NCBI GenBank assembly: GCA_028278035.1
Contig: JANQFC010000068.1
Location: 1 to 48,377 of the forward strand
Reading direction: 5' to 3'
Origin: Chlamydiales bacterium
GTDB taxonomy: Bacteria > Chlamydiota > Chlamydiia > Chlamydiales > SM23-39
DNA: 48,377 nucleotides
Part shown: positions 35,652 through 44,636 of the stretch, one piece after another
Layout of the letters: every line of letters starts with the position of its first letter
How positions within the stretch are numbered: the first letter of the stretch is position 1
Translations under genes and position numbers: made by a program
The notes under the pieces: model-generated
Told to the model about the DNA's origin: nothing
Seen by the model: only the letters and a program-made list of their open reading frames with translations
Databases searched by the model: none

Positions 35652-36769
35652 AAGTAATGACAATTGTCGGTACCAGGCCGGAAATTATAAAACTTGCCGA
35701 AACGCTTAAAGAGCTTGATAAATACACGGAACATGTCCTTGTTCATACAGGACAGAATTTTGACTATGAACTAAACGAAGTTTTTTTCAATGATTTGGAA
35801 ATTAGAAAACCTGATTATTTTTTAAACGCAGTTGGAGACAGCTTGGCTCAGACTATCGGGAATATAATTTCAAAATCCGATGAGGTTCTGGAAAAAGAGA
35901 ATCCCGATGCTGTTTTGCTATACGGCGATACAAACAGCTGTTTATCAATAATCAGCGCAAAACGTCGTAAAATCCCGATTTTCCATATGGAAGCAGGTAA
36001 TAGATGTTTTGACCAGAGAGTTCCTGAGGAAATCAACAGAAAAATTGTTGACCACCTGAGCGACATTAATATGGTTTTAACCGAACATGCCCGCAGATAT
36101 TTGATAAGAGAGGGTATAAATCCTGAAACCATTATAAAAACTGGTTCTTCAATGCAGGAACTGTTTAAGAAATATGGTGAAAAAATTGATTCATCAGATA
36201 TTTTAAGCAAGCTTAATCTTAAAAAAGACGAATATTTTGTGGTCAGCTCTCATCGGGAAGAAAATGTTGATACTAAAGAAAATTTGATAAACCTTATCGA
36301 GTCTTTGAATGCTCTTGCTGAGGATTATAAATTACCGATAATTTTTTCAACCCATCCAAGAACAAGAAAAAGGCTTGAAGAGCTTAAAGATATCGAAATA
36401 AACAGTTTAATCCAATTTTCAAAGCCATTTGGGTTCTTTGATTATATTAATCTTCAAAAAAATGCAAAATGCACATTATCAGACAGCGGCACTATAACAG
36501 AAGAAAGCTCAATACTTAACTTCCCTGCTGTTACAATAAGAAACTCCCATGAACGCCCGGAAGGAATGGATGAGGGAACTCTTATTATGTGCGGTTTTGA
36601 GAAAAACAGGATTGCACAGGCAGTTAAAACCGTTGTTTCTCAATATGATGAGGATAAAGAATCAATAAAAATAGTAAAAGATTACAACGTTGATAATGTA
36701 TCTAAAAAAGTAGTGAGAATTATTTTAAGTTATACTGAATACATTAATCAAAACGTGTGGAAAAAATAA
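35648..36769 (+). CDS. fnlC: UDP-N-acetyl sugar 2-epimerase, FnlC/WbjD type
   Basis: The 373-residue non-hydrolysing 2-epimerase has MTIVGTRPEIIKLAE, VHTGQNFDYELNEVFF, YGDTNSCLSI, FHMEAGNRCFDQRVPEE and SDSGTITEESS. The NRCFDQRVPEE variant (rather than the WecB form with TGN/EEG) is typical of FnlC/WbjD, which makes UDP-L-FucNAc from UDP-L-PneNAc. fnlA and fnlB lie at 38880 and 39907, separated by two inserted genes. It overlaps the cupin gene (ATGA). Confidence 0.85.
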   Translation: MKVMTIVGTRPEIIKLAETLKELDKYTEHVLVHTGQNFDYELNEVFFNDLEIRKPDYFLNAVGDSLAQTIGNIISKSDEVLEKENPDAVLLYGDTNSCLSIISAKRRKIPIFHMEAGNRCFDQRVPEEINRKIVDHLSDINMVLTEHARRYLIREGINPETIIKTGSSMQELFKKYGEKIDSSDILSKLNLKKDEYFVVSSHREENVDTKENLINLIESLNALAEDYKLPIIFSTHPRTRKRLEELKDIEINSLIQFSKPFGFFDYINLQKNAKCTLSDSGTITEESSILNFPAVTIRNSHERPEGMDEGTLIMCGFEKNRIAQAVKTVVSQYDEDKESIKIVKDYNVDNVSKKVVRIILSYTEYINQNVWKK

Positions 36770-36794
36770 AATTAAAGATATTGAGTGAGGAAAA

Positions 36795-37694
36795 ATGAGT
36801 CAACTACAAACATTTACAGTGAAAGCCAACAGGCTAAAAGATATAAATATATACACATCTCAGGACTATTTTGATATTGTCTTTTCTGATGGAAATTATG
36901 ATGAAGAAATTTTCTCTGCATTAGAAAAAAATTGCCCTGAAGGTAAGACCATTTATGATGTAGGTGGCTTTATGGGCATAAATAGCATTGCTTTTTCACG
37001 TTTAGTTGGGGAAAACGGAAAAGTTATTGTTTTTGAACCAAACCCATGGAATATAGAACGTATTCAGAAAAATTTATCTTGTAACGAAACCGAAGCTAAA
37101 AATATCTCAATAGAGCCATTGGCTTTTTCTAATGAAATTACAAAACAAAAAATGCTTGTAAGTGAGCAAATTGACACAGGATATAGCAGCACTTCCCAGC
37201 TTTTATCAGCGCATGGGGCTGACCCTCAAGAGAATATCAGGCAACTTGGATTTAAAGAAGTTGATGTGGATGTTACTACATTAGATGCTTTTGTTGAAAA
37301 AACACAAATAGTTCCTGATTTCTTAAAGGTAGATATAGAAGGAGTGGAGCACCTCTTTCTTGAAGGCGGAATAAAAACCCTGCAAGAACACTCCCCAGTG
37401 TTGTTTATTGAGATTCACTCCAATTACTGTGCAATTAAATGCAGCTCTATATTATTAAAATTAAATTATGAAATGAGAGTTATTAAAAAAGAGAAAGACG
37501 GAAGAGTCATTATTCTTTGTACTCGTCAGGAATCTTCTGGTGGCACCGTTCCACAAAAAGACTTTTTACAATCTAGAGTAGAAGAATTATCTTTTGAGCT
37601 TAACGAAAAAATTGATGAATTATCAAAAAGCGTTAAGTTTATTGAAAGCAAATTTAAGAAAAAATCTTTTATTAAAAGGATTTTCAGAAAATGA
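36795..37694 (+). CDS. FkbM-family methyltransferase with C-terminal coiled coil
   Basis: A 299-residue FkbM protein: TIYDVGGFMGINSIAFSRL, VIVFEPNPWNI, PDFLKVDIEGVEHLFLEGG, VLFIEIHSNYC. Residues about 250-290 form a heptad-like helix (RVEELSFELNEKIDELSKS) and the end is strongly basic, probably for oligomerisation or membrane contact. GAGGA eight bases upstream supports the start. Sits between fnlC and fnlA. Confidence 0.86.
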   Translation: MSQLQTFTVKANRLKDINIYTSQDYFDIVFSDGNYDEEIFSALEKNCPEGKTIYDVGGFMGINSIAFSRLVGENGKVIVFEPNPWNIERIQKNLSCNETEAKNISIEPLAFSNEITKQKMLVSEQIDTGYSSTSQLLSAHGADPQENIRQLGFKEVDVDVTTLDAFVEKTQIVPDFLKVDIEGVEHLFLEGGIKTLQEHSPVLFIEIHSNYCAIKCSSILLKLNYEMRVIKKEKDGRVIILCTRQESSGGTVPQKDFLQSRVEELSFELNEKIDELSKSVKFIESKFKKKSFIKRIFRK

Positions 37695-38878
37695 AAATTT
37701 TAATCATCGCGATCACGCAAAGTATACATAGCTATAGATGGATAAACCAACTAAAAAATTCCGGACATAAAGTTTATGTGTACTGCCCTTCTAATTACAA
37801 CTCCCCAGTTTTTCGAGATTATAGCTGGTGTGATGGATGGTATGATAATAAACTTAGAAAAAGAACTCAAAAAAAGTTTGATAAAATCAGGTTCAGCGCA
37901 GACAGATTTTTCCAACGCAAAAAATACGGAAAACTTTCTTTTGATAATTACTCTTTGCTTAAAGAAATTGAATGTATTCAACCGGATTTAATACATAGTA
38001 TGGCTCTACAGGATTCTGCATACCCTGTTTTAGAAATCAGGAATCTTATCTTAGCACAGGGTAAAATGCCCAAATGGCTTGCTACAAACTGGGGAAGTGA
38101 TATTTACTTCTGGCAGCACGACAAATACCATAATCCTAAAATTTTGGATGTGTTGAAATATTGTGATTATTACTCCTGTGAAAACAAGCGGGATTTAAGA
38201 ATGGCTCAGGGTTTAGGGCTTAAAGGCAAAGGCTTTGAACCGTTTCCTAATACAGGCGGACTGAATTTAAATATAGTTGAAAAATATAGAGGAGCTTTGC
38301 CTTCCAAGCGGAAAGTAATTTTCTTAAAAGGTTATAACAGTCAGTGGGGACGGGCTTCTGTGGGATTGAGAGCTTTAGAAAGATGTATTCCGGAGATTAA
38401 AGGAGGTGGATATGAAATAGTCATCCATAATCCTCAAATGCTTATGGATTATTTAGCGAAAAATTTCGAAGATAAATATGGCATTAAAGTAACTTTAATG
38501 GATTATGTGGAACACGAAGAAATGCTCGAAATGTATGGTAAATCGCGAATTCATATAGGACTTAGCATTTCTGACGGTAATGCAACTTCGTTATTGGAAT
38601 CAATTGCGATGGGAACATTTCCTATTCAATCAGATACAGCTGCTGTTGATGAATGGTTTGAAGATGGAGAGTCAGGTTATGCGGTTCCTGCAGAGGATGT
38701 TGATGTAATTGCAGATAGAGTTAAAAAGGCTCTTGTTGATGATGAGCTTGTTGATAGGGCTTATGAATTAAATTGGGAAACGACACAAAGATGTTTGGAT
38801 TATAATGTAGTTAAAAGTAAAACTTTGGATTTATATAAAACTATTGAGAATGATATAAAAACAGAATCAGGTGTCTGA
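37691..38878 (+). CDS. Glycosyltransferase family 4
   Basis: The 395 residues begin ILIIAITQSIHSYRWINQL, a start seen in FucNAc-type GT4s, and contain DLIHSMALQDSAYP, LATNWGSDIYFW, and the C-terminal LSISDGNATSLLESIAMG donor site with a modified E-x7-E. Its place between fnlC and fnlAB suggests it could transfer L-FucNAc; this is inference. Start overlaps the FkbM stop (ATGA) and its end overlaps the fnlA reading frame. Confidence 0.86.
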   Translation: MKILIIAITQSIHSYRWINQLKNSGHKVYVYCPSNYNSPVFRDYSWCDGWYDNKLRKRTQKKFDKIRFSADRFFQRKKYGKLSFDNYSLLKEIECIQPDLIHSMALQDSAYPVLEIRNLILAQGKMPKWLATNWGSDIYFWQHDKYHNPKILDVLKYCDYYSCENKRDLRMAQGLGLKGKGFEPFPNTGGLNLNIVEKYRGALPSKRKVIFLKGYNSQWGRASVGLRALERCIPEIKGGGYEIVIHNPQMLMDYLAKNFEDKYGIKVTLMDYVEHEEMLEMYGKSRIHIGLSISDGNATSLLESIAMGTFPIQSDTAAVDEWFEDGESGYAVPAEDVDVIADRVKKALVDDELVDRAYELNWETTQRCLDYNVVKSKTLDLYKTIENDIKTESGV

Positions 38879-38879
38879 A

Positions 38880-39905
38880 ATGTATAAAAACAAAAAATTA
38901 CTTATAACTGGTGGTACAGGATCGTTTGGAAATCAGGTTTTAAGGTTTTTCCTTAAAAATACTGATATAGAAGAAATCAGGGTTTTTTCGCGTGATGAAG
39001 AAAAACAGGACAGAATGCGTAATGAGCTTAAAGATAATCGTATTAAGTATTATATTGGTGATGTCAGGAATTATGACAGTATTTACAGTGCGCTATACGA
39101 AGTTGATTATGTATTCCACGCAGCAGCTCTAAAGCAGGTTCCATCTTGCGAATTTTACCCGATGGAAGCAGTCAGGACTAATATTATTGGTGCAGATAAT
39201 GTCTTAAATGCCGCAACTAAGCAGGAAGTTAAAAACGTAATCGTTTTATCCACAGATAAAGCTGTTTATCCTATTAATGCGATGGGAATGTCAAAGGCAA
39301 TGATGGAAAAATTAATGGTTGCAAAGTCAAGAACTACTAACCATGAAAAAACAGTTCTTTGCGCAACCAGATACGGTAACGTTATGGCTTCAAGAGGTTC
39401 TGTAATTCCTCTGTTTGTAAAACAATGCAAGGAAAACAAACCAATTACAATTACTGACCCTAATATGACAAGATTCTTGATGTCTTTAGAGGAATCTGTA
39501 CAGCTTGTGTTATTTGCTCACAAAAACGCAAACACCGGTGATATTTTCGTGCAGAAAGCCCCGGCTTCAACTATTTATGACCTTGCACTGGCAATTCAAA
39601 AAATATTCAATTCCAATAATGAAATTAAGATTATTGGAACAAGACACGGCGAAAAAGCTCACGAGTCACTTATCAATAGAGAAGAAAAGCAAAAAGCAGA
39701 AGATTTAGGCAATTTCTATAGAATTCCTGCTGATGCAAGGGACTTAAATTACAATAAATATTTTATTGAAGGTGATTTAGAGATTGCTAAACAGGAAGAA
39801 TATAATTCCTTTAACACAGAGCGTCTTAATGTTGATGGAGTTGTAGAGAAACTTCTGAGGCTCGACTATATTCAAAAAGAATTAGAATCACAAGAGCAGG
39901 TTTAA
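38880..39905 (+). CDS. fnlA: UDP-GlcNAc 4,6-dehydratase/epimerase, FnlA/WbjB type
   Basis: 341 residues from the ATG at 38880 (a GTG at 38871 is possible). Motifs: LLITGGTGSFGNQVL, VFSRDEEKQDRMRNEL, VFHAAALKQVPSCEF, and VYPINAMGMSKAMMEKL, where Met replaces the usual catalytic Tyr as in the FlaA1/CapE/FnlA group, and RYGNVMASRGSVIPLF. First step of UDP-L-FucNAc synthesis. Directly followed by fnlB. Confidence 0.9.
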   Translation: MYKNKKLLITGGTGSFGNQVLRFFLKNTDIEEIRVFSRDEEKQDRMRNELKDNRIKYYIGDVRNYDSIYSALYEVDYVFHAAALKQVPSCEFYPMEAVRTNIIGADNVLNAATKQEVKNVIVLSTDKAVYPINAMGMSKAMMEKLMVAKSRTTNHEKTVLCATRYGNVMASRGSVIPLFVKQCKENKPITITDPNMTRFLMSLEESVQLVLFAHKNANTGDIFVQKAPASTIYDLALAIQKIFNSNNEIKIIGTRHGEKAHESLINREEKQKAEDLGNFYRIPADARDLNYNKYFIEGDLEIAKQEEYNSFNTERLNVDGVVEKLLRLDYIQKELESQEQV

Positions 39906-39906
39906 A

Positions 39907-40791
39907 ATGAAGGTTTTAATTGCTGGCGCAACAGGAATGCTTGGAAGTATGGTGCTGGATGTATTTGATAAAAATACATCTTATGAACTGATTCCAACAG
40001 CAAGAGTAGAAAGTGATTTTAATGATAAGTTTAACTGGCGAAAACTTGATGCCCGGAAATATTCTTTAGAAGAAATTAAGAAAATAGCTAATGACTGCGA
40101 TAGGGTTATTAATTGTATCGGGATTATTAAGCCATATATTCACGATGACAATTCCTTTGAAGTTCAGCGCGCTCTTGAAGTTAACTCACTATTCCCTCAT
40201 AAACTGGCTCAAGCAGCAGAAGCTTGCGGCGCAAAAGTTATACAAATAGCAACAGATTGTGTTTATGACGGAGAAAAAGGTAATTATATTGAAACAGACA
40301 AGCACAATGCTCTTGATGTATACGGAAAGTCCAAAAGCATGGGCGAAGTATATTCTTCTAACTTGATGAATTTAAGGTGCTCAATTATTGGTCCTGAAAA
40401 AAGAGGAAAATCTTCTCTTCTTGAATGGTTCTTAAACCAACCTGAAAATGCCCAGGTAAACGGCTTTTTAAATCATTTATGGAACGGAGTTACTACATAT
40501 CATTTTGCAAAAATTTGTCTTGGTATTATAGAAAATAATATTGAGCATTTTCAGATGCAGCACGTTGTTCCAAAAGATTCTGTGACAAAAGCACAGATGT
40601 TAAAGGATTTTGCCCAAATATACGGGCGAAATGATATTCAAATAACGGATATTAATGCAAATGTTGGTGTAGATAGAACCGTTTCTACCACTAACAAAGA
40701 ACAAAACCAAAAAATATGGGAATTAGCGGGATATAGTGAAATTCCAACAGTAAGAGAGATGGTTGAGGAGCTAAAAAATGTCAGAATTTAA
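39907..40791 (+). CDS. fnlB: UDP-sugar 4-reductase, FnlB/WbjC type (RmlD-like)
   Basis: The 294-residue extended SDR has LIAGATGMLGSMVLDVF, RVINCIGIIKPYI, QIATDCVYDGEKGNY and VYGKSKSMGEV (Tyr/Lys pair). In FnlB/WbjC this reduces the 4-keto intermediate to UDP-L-PneNAc. It begins one base after fnlA. With fnlA and fnlC the window encodes the full route from UDP-GlcNAc to UDP-L-FucNAc. Confidence 0.87.
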   Translation: MKVLIAGATGMLGSMVLDVFDKNTSYELIPTARVESDFNDKFNWRKLDARKYSLEEIKKIANDCDRVINCIGIIKPYIHDDNSFEVQRALEVNSLFPHKLAQAAEACGAKVIQIATDCVYDGEKGNYIETDKHNALDVYGKSKSMGEVYSSNLMNLRCSIIGPEKRGKSSLLEWFLNQPENAQVNGFLNHLWNGVTTYHFAKICLGIIENNIEHFQMQHVVPKDSVTKAQMLKDFAQIYGRNDIQITDINANVGVDRTVSTTNKEQNQKIWELAGYSEIPTVREMVEELKNVRI

Positions 40792-41632
40792 TCCGTTAGT
40801 TTCGATAGTAATACCTGTTTATAACGGTTCTAACTATATGCGGAGTGCCATTGATTCAGCGTTAAACCAGACTTATCAGAATATTGAAGTTATTGTCGTA
40901 AACGACGGTTCTAAAGACAATACTGATGAAATAGCCAGGTCTTACGGTGATAAAATCAGGTATTTTGATAAAGAAAACGGAGGTGTGGCTTCTGCCTTAA
41001 ACCTCGCTATTAAAGAAGCCCGAGGATATTATATTTCCTGGCTTTCTCACGATGACTTTTATCTGCCGGAAAAAGTTTCAAGACAAATTCAAAAACTTGA
41101 AGAACTTGGATGTCTGGAAAATAAAATTTTAATTTCTGATTACATAAATGAAAATATCACGACTAATACAACAGAAACTATTAAATTAAGCGGTATCTTC
41201 ACTAATTCGGATAAAGCTAACAGCATAAAATTGTTGCATCTATCTGTTTTACACGGATGCACTCTTTTAGTTCCGAAAAAAGCATTTGAAGAAGTTGCGT
41301 ATTTCGATACGGCTTTAAAAACAACACAGGATTACAGTTTATGGTTTAAGTTTATTAACGCCGGCTATGTTTTTGCCCATATTAACGAGTCGCTTGTTCA
41401 AAGCAGATTGCACGAACAACAAGATTCCCACACTAAAGTCGATATTTGTGAAAAAGAAAAACAAGACCTTTTTAAAAACGCCTCAAAAATGTTTTTTAAA
41501 GATATAATTGACTTTGCTGATGAAGATTATTCCGTGATAAGACAAACATTAAGAGATAACCGTTTAAAATCTGTATGCAGGAAAATTGAGTTTTTTAGAA
41601 AATTTCCATTACTGAAAAAGTTAGTAAAATGA
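40778..41632 (+). CDS. Glycosyltransferase family 2
   Basis: A 284-residue GT2: PLVSIVIPVYNGSNYMRSAI, IEVIVVNDGSKDNTDEI, YYISWLSHDDFYLPEKV (metal site HDD), QDYSLWFKFINAGY. Preceded by GAGGAG seven bases from the ATG, inside the end of fnlB (14-base overlap), showing coupling. The stop overlaps an ATG that belonged to a now broken GT4 copy. Confidence 0.9.
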   Translation: MSEFNPLVSIVIPVYNGSNYMRSAIDSALNQTYQNIEVIVVNDGSKDNTDEIARSYGDKIRYFDKENGGVASALNLAIKEARGYYISWLSHDDFYLPEKVSRQIQKLEELGCLENKILISDYINENITTNTTETIKLSGIFTNSDKANSIKLLHLSVLHGCTLLVPKKAFEEVAYFDTALKTTQDYSLWFKFINAGYVFAHINESLVQSRLHEQQDSHTKVDICEKEKQDLFKNASKMFFKDIIDFADEDYSVIRQTLRDNRLKSVCRKIEFFRKFPLLKKLVK

Positions 41633-41802
41633 GTGAACAAAAACAAAAGATAGCTGTAATTTCAAATATATTCACGCCTTTCTCAGCAGGCAGTGTTGCT
41701 ACAGCACTGTTTAATCTTTTTTACTAAAAATTATTTTGCAAAATCCAAAAAAAGAATTGTGAAACTTCCAATGAATATGCATGACAATTCAATTTCTTTT
41801 TA
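41629..41802 (+). pseudogene. Remnant copy of the GT4 gene at 43409 with an internal deletion
   Basis: The sequence starts ATGA-coupled to the GT2 gene and reads KIAVISNIFTPFSAGSVATA, nearly the same as KIAVISNTFPPFSGGGVATA at 43409. After TTTAATCTTTTT it jumps to ACTAAAAATTATTTTGC, which corresponds to about 43621 in the intact gene: roughly 131 bases are missing, which shifts the frame. Similarity ends near AATTTC at 41802, followed by no coding sequence. The gap to 41856 holds nothing else I can recognise. Confidence 0.85.
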
Positions 41803-41856
41803 AACTTTTATGATAAAGTAGAATCAGAGTGAGAATAAAGTGAGTAAACATAAATT

Positions 41857-42651
41857 TTGAAAAAATATTTTAAATTCAGTTTGTATTTTTTGTTAAAACT
41901 GATTACGTTTAGCTTGTCATCAAAGGTAAATAATCAATGTAATAAATACAAGCAACAAATTAAAGAAAATAATCTTTTTAATACAATACATCAGCATTTT
42001 ATAGATGTCAGGGCGATTAGGTTTCAAAATGAGATTATAATGGATTATTTTATGGATTCAAGAAAAGCAGCTAAAGCTTCTGGTGGTTATAGAGAGTATC
42101 AACTAAGTAATTTTGAACTTTTGGAAAAAATAAAAAATGTTTTTGATGAAAATAACATCGAATATTGGATTGATTTTGGCACTTTGCTTGGTGCAGTTAG
42201 ACATGAGGGGTTTATACCCTGGGACGATGATATTGACATAGCATGTTTTAGTAGTGATTACTTGAGAATAAAAAAATTATTGACTGAAAATTTTAAAAAT
42301 CTTAAATATAAAGAGTGTAATGACAATATCATACAAATTTATGAAGACGATCGTTTATTAGATATATTTTTGTATAAGCAGGTTGAAAAAATTGGTGATG
42401 CCTTAAGATGTGAGCATTTTGTAAATATGAAAAATAAAGATTATGGACGAGCTTTTCCTGATAATATTCTTAAGCCTTTTGGCAAATTGAAATTTGAAGG
42501 TGTTGAATTTAATGTTCCAAATGATGTTAATTCTTATTTGCGTGTAAAATATGGAAATTATTTACTATTGCCTAAACACCCTCACCATCACGGTTTCAAA
42601 AAAAATGTTGCCAGAAAAATATTTTATCCGGAATTAGAAAGTGATTTTTAA
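41857..42651 (+). CDS. LicD-family phosphotransferase
   Basis: The 264 residues have the LicD core YWIDFGTLLGAVRHEGFIPW (about 104-123), DDDIDIAC and a LLDIFLYK strand, followed by PFGKLKFEGVEFNVP and the C-terminal LRVKYGNYLLLP, all typical. LicD proteins transfer phosphocholine or another phospho-alcohol from a CDP donor to a glycan. No choline kinase or cytidylyltransferase lies in the window. The hydrophobic N-terminus may bind the membrane. The TTG start is weakly supported; this is the first in-frame candidate. Confidence 0.85.
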   Translation: MKKYFKFSLYFLLKLITFSLSSKVNNQCNKYKQQIKENNLFNTIHQHFIDVRAIRFQNEIIMDYFMDSRKAAKASGGYREYQLSNFELLEKIKNVFDENNIEYWIDFGTLLGAVRHEGFIPWDDDIDIACFSSDYLRIKKLLTENFKNLKYKECNDNIIQIYEDDRLLDIFLYKQVEKIGDALRCEHFVNMKNKDYGRAFPDNILKPFGKLKFEGVEFNVPNDVNSYLRVKYGNYLLLPKHPHHHGFKKNVARKIFYPELESDF

Positions 42652-42653
42652 AA

Positions 42654-43283
42654 ATGACAGATAGTATATTAATAGATAAAATTGACAATAAAGAGTATTG
42701 GAACAATTTTTATAAACATAATGAACACCTTAAACAGCCATCTAGTTTTGCAAAATATATAAGCGAAAAATATATTTCAGATAAACAAAATAAAACTTTT
42801 CTGGAATTAGGCTGTGGTAACGGGAGAGATTCTCTGTTTTTTGCATCACAGGGATTAAGCGTTATAGGATTAGATTTATCTATTGTCGCAATTGAAAATT
42901 TGAAAAAAAATAATTTTGAAAATGTTAATTTTCAAGTTAAAAACTTTTGTGAATTGGAAAATTTTAAAAATATTGATTTTGTATATTCTCGTTTTGCTTT
43001 TCATTCTATTGATGAAAATGCAGAAAATGCAGTTATAGACCAATTAAAAGATGTTATTTCTCCAGAAGGCTTTTTTTTTCTTGAAGCAAGAACAAGCAAA
43101 GATGAAGCATTGCCAAAAGAGTTTGGCATAGAACATTATAGAAGATATTTGAATTTCGAAAAAACCATTATAAAAATTAAGAAACAAGGCTTTGAAATAC
43201 TAGAATCTATTGAAAGTCAAGGATTATCTCCTTATAAAAAGGAAGACCCCTATCTTTTAAGAATTATTGCCAAATTGAAGTGA
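42654..43283 (+). CDS. Class I SAM-dependent methyltransferase
   Basis: A compact 209-residue enzyme: YWNNFYKHNEHLKQPSSFA, FLELGCGNGRDSLFFA (motif I), VIGLDLSIVAIENLK, IDFVYSRFAFHSI and FFLEARTS. This small class often pairs with LicD or phospho-alcohol genes and could methylate the head group (for example an ethanolamine-type amine) or a sugar; that pairing is inference from two-base spacing with licD. The licD-methyltransferase pair sits between the broken and intact GT4 copies. Confidence 0.83.
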   Translation: MTDSILIDKIDNKEYWNNFYKHNEHLKQPSSFAKYISEKYISDKQNKTFLELGCGNGRDSLFFASQGLSVIGLDLSIVAIENLKKNNFENVNFQVKNFCELENFKNIDFVYSRFAFHSIDENAENAVIDQLKDVISPEGFFFLEARTSKDEALPKEFGIEHYRRYLNFEKTIIKIKKQGFEILESIESQGLSPYKKEDPYLLRIIAKLK

Positions 43284-43296
43284 TGCTATAAAAGCT

Positions 43297-43327
43297 TTGA
43301 AATAAATGTTCAATTTTGAATTATAAT
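43297..43327 (+). promoter_or_regulatory. Candidate promoter for the last operon
   Basis: TTGAAA (43297-43302) and a perfect TATAAT (43322-43327) are 19 bases apart in the 125-base gap before the GT4 gene. No ribosome binding site of note precedes the ATG at 43409. Confidence 0.4.
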
Positions 43328-43408
43328 AGACTTTAATTTATTAGATGCTTATGTTTTTTTGCCATATAATCGATACAAGAAAATTATACATAAAAATTTA
43401 ATCAATAT

Positions 43409-44635
43409 ATGAAAAAGATAGCTGTAATTTCAAATACATTCCCGCCTTTCTCAGGAGGCGGTGTTGCTACGGCGCAGTTTAATCTTTTTAAGAAATTGCA
43501 GGAAAACGAGTTTGATGTTAAAGGGTTTACTTTTTATGACCATGGAAAAATAAAACTCAAAGAAGAAAATATTATTAGGTGCGGTTCACCAAAGTTTATT
43601 TTCAGGACTGTAAACACTTTTACTAAAAATTACTTTGCAAAATCCCCAAAAAAAGACTGCTCAACTTCAAATGAATACGCCTGGCAATGGAATTTCACGC
43701 TAAATTCAGCGATAGGTTGCTGGAAGATTAACCAAAAGTTAAAGAAGTTTAAACCGGATGTAATTATTCTTCCTGACCTTGGTACACCAAATTATTACAT
43801 CAAAAAACCGCATAAAGACTGTAAAATTATAATGATTTCTCATCATAATGCTATGAGATTTATTGATAATCCGTTAATAGACAAGCATTCCGAGTTAGAC
43901 GCAAAACTTGTTAATGAGCTTGAAAATAAGGGAATGAAAAACGTTGATAAGGTTATTTGCCCTTCTGAATATATGAGGAAAGTTTTTAACGAAACTCATA
44001 GCTTTACTGGAGAGGTGGAAGTTGTACCGAATCTGATTAATGAAAAACTTATAGAGAACGCTCCTGCTGTTAATGTGAGACCAGAGCTTGGATTATCAGA
44101 AGATGCGCCTCTTATTTATATGCCGGCGGCAAATACCCCTGTAAAAGGACCTCGCTACATGTTCGAGATAATCAGGCGTCTGGCAACTTTTTATAAAAAG
44201 CCGATTGGTTTTTATTTGTCCGCAGGAACCACAGAGGAACTTGCTTTTGAGCTGAAATATCTTCCTGAAAACGCAAAAATATATTGCCCCGGTTTTTTAG
44301 AATATGAAAAAAATATCGGTGTTATTAAATCCTGCGATTTTGGAATAACCCCTGCCCTGCTGGAAAGCTTCGGGATGGCAGTTTTGGAAGGACATTTATG
44401 CGGAGTTCCTTTTGTAAGCTTTGACTGCGGCGGAAACGCGGATATTATCAATAACGGAGAAGACGGATTTTTAGTCGACTATCTTGACGTCGAGGCTCTT
44501 ATAGAAAAAGCTCAAATTCTCTTGTTCAAAAAAAATTTAATGGCTGACTTCAGTAGAAAAGCCAAACAAAACGCTTTTGAAAACTATAATTCTGATAAAA
44601 TTGTTAATGTGTTAATTAATCAAATAAATATTTAA
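43409..44635 (+). CDS. Glycosyltransferase family 4
   Basis: A 408-residue GT-B enzyme: AVISNTFPPFSGGGVATAQF (acceptor domain glycine loop), IIMISHHNAMRF, KVICPSEYMRKVF, LIYMPAANTPVKGPRYMFE and PALLESFGMAVLEGHLCG (E-x7-E). An incomplete copy of its 5' part lies at 41629. G+C and codon use look a little higher than in the central 14-25 kb part. Confidence 0.9.
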   Translation: MKKIAVISNTFPPFSGGGVATAQFNLFKKLQENEFDVKGFTFYDHGKIKLKEENIIRCGSPKFIFRTVNTFTKNYFAKSPKKDCSTSNEYAWQWNFTLNSAIGCWKINQKLKKFKPDVIILPDLGTPNYYIKKPHKDCKIIMISHHNAMRFIDNPLIDKHSELDAKLVNELENKGMKNVDKVICPSEYMRKVFNETHSFTGEVEVVPNLINEKLIENAPAVNVRPELGLSEDAPLIYMPAANTPVKGPRYMFEIIRRLATFYKKPIGFYLSAGTTEELAFELKYLPENAKIYCPGFLEYEKNIGVIKSCDFGITPALLESFGMAVLEGHLCGVPFVSFDCGGNADIINNGEDGFLVDYLDVEALIEKAQILLFKKNLMADFSRKAKQNAFENYNSDKIVNVLINQINI

Positions 44636-44636
44636 A

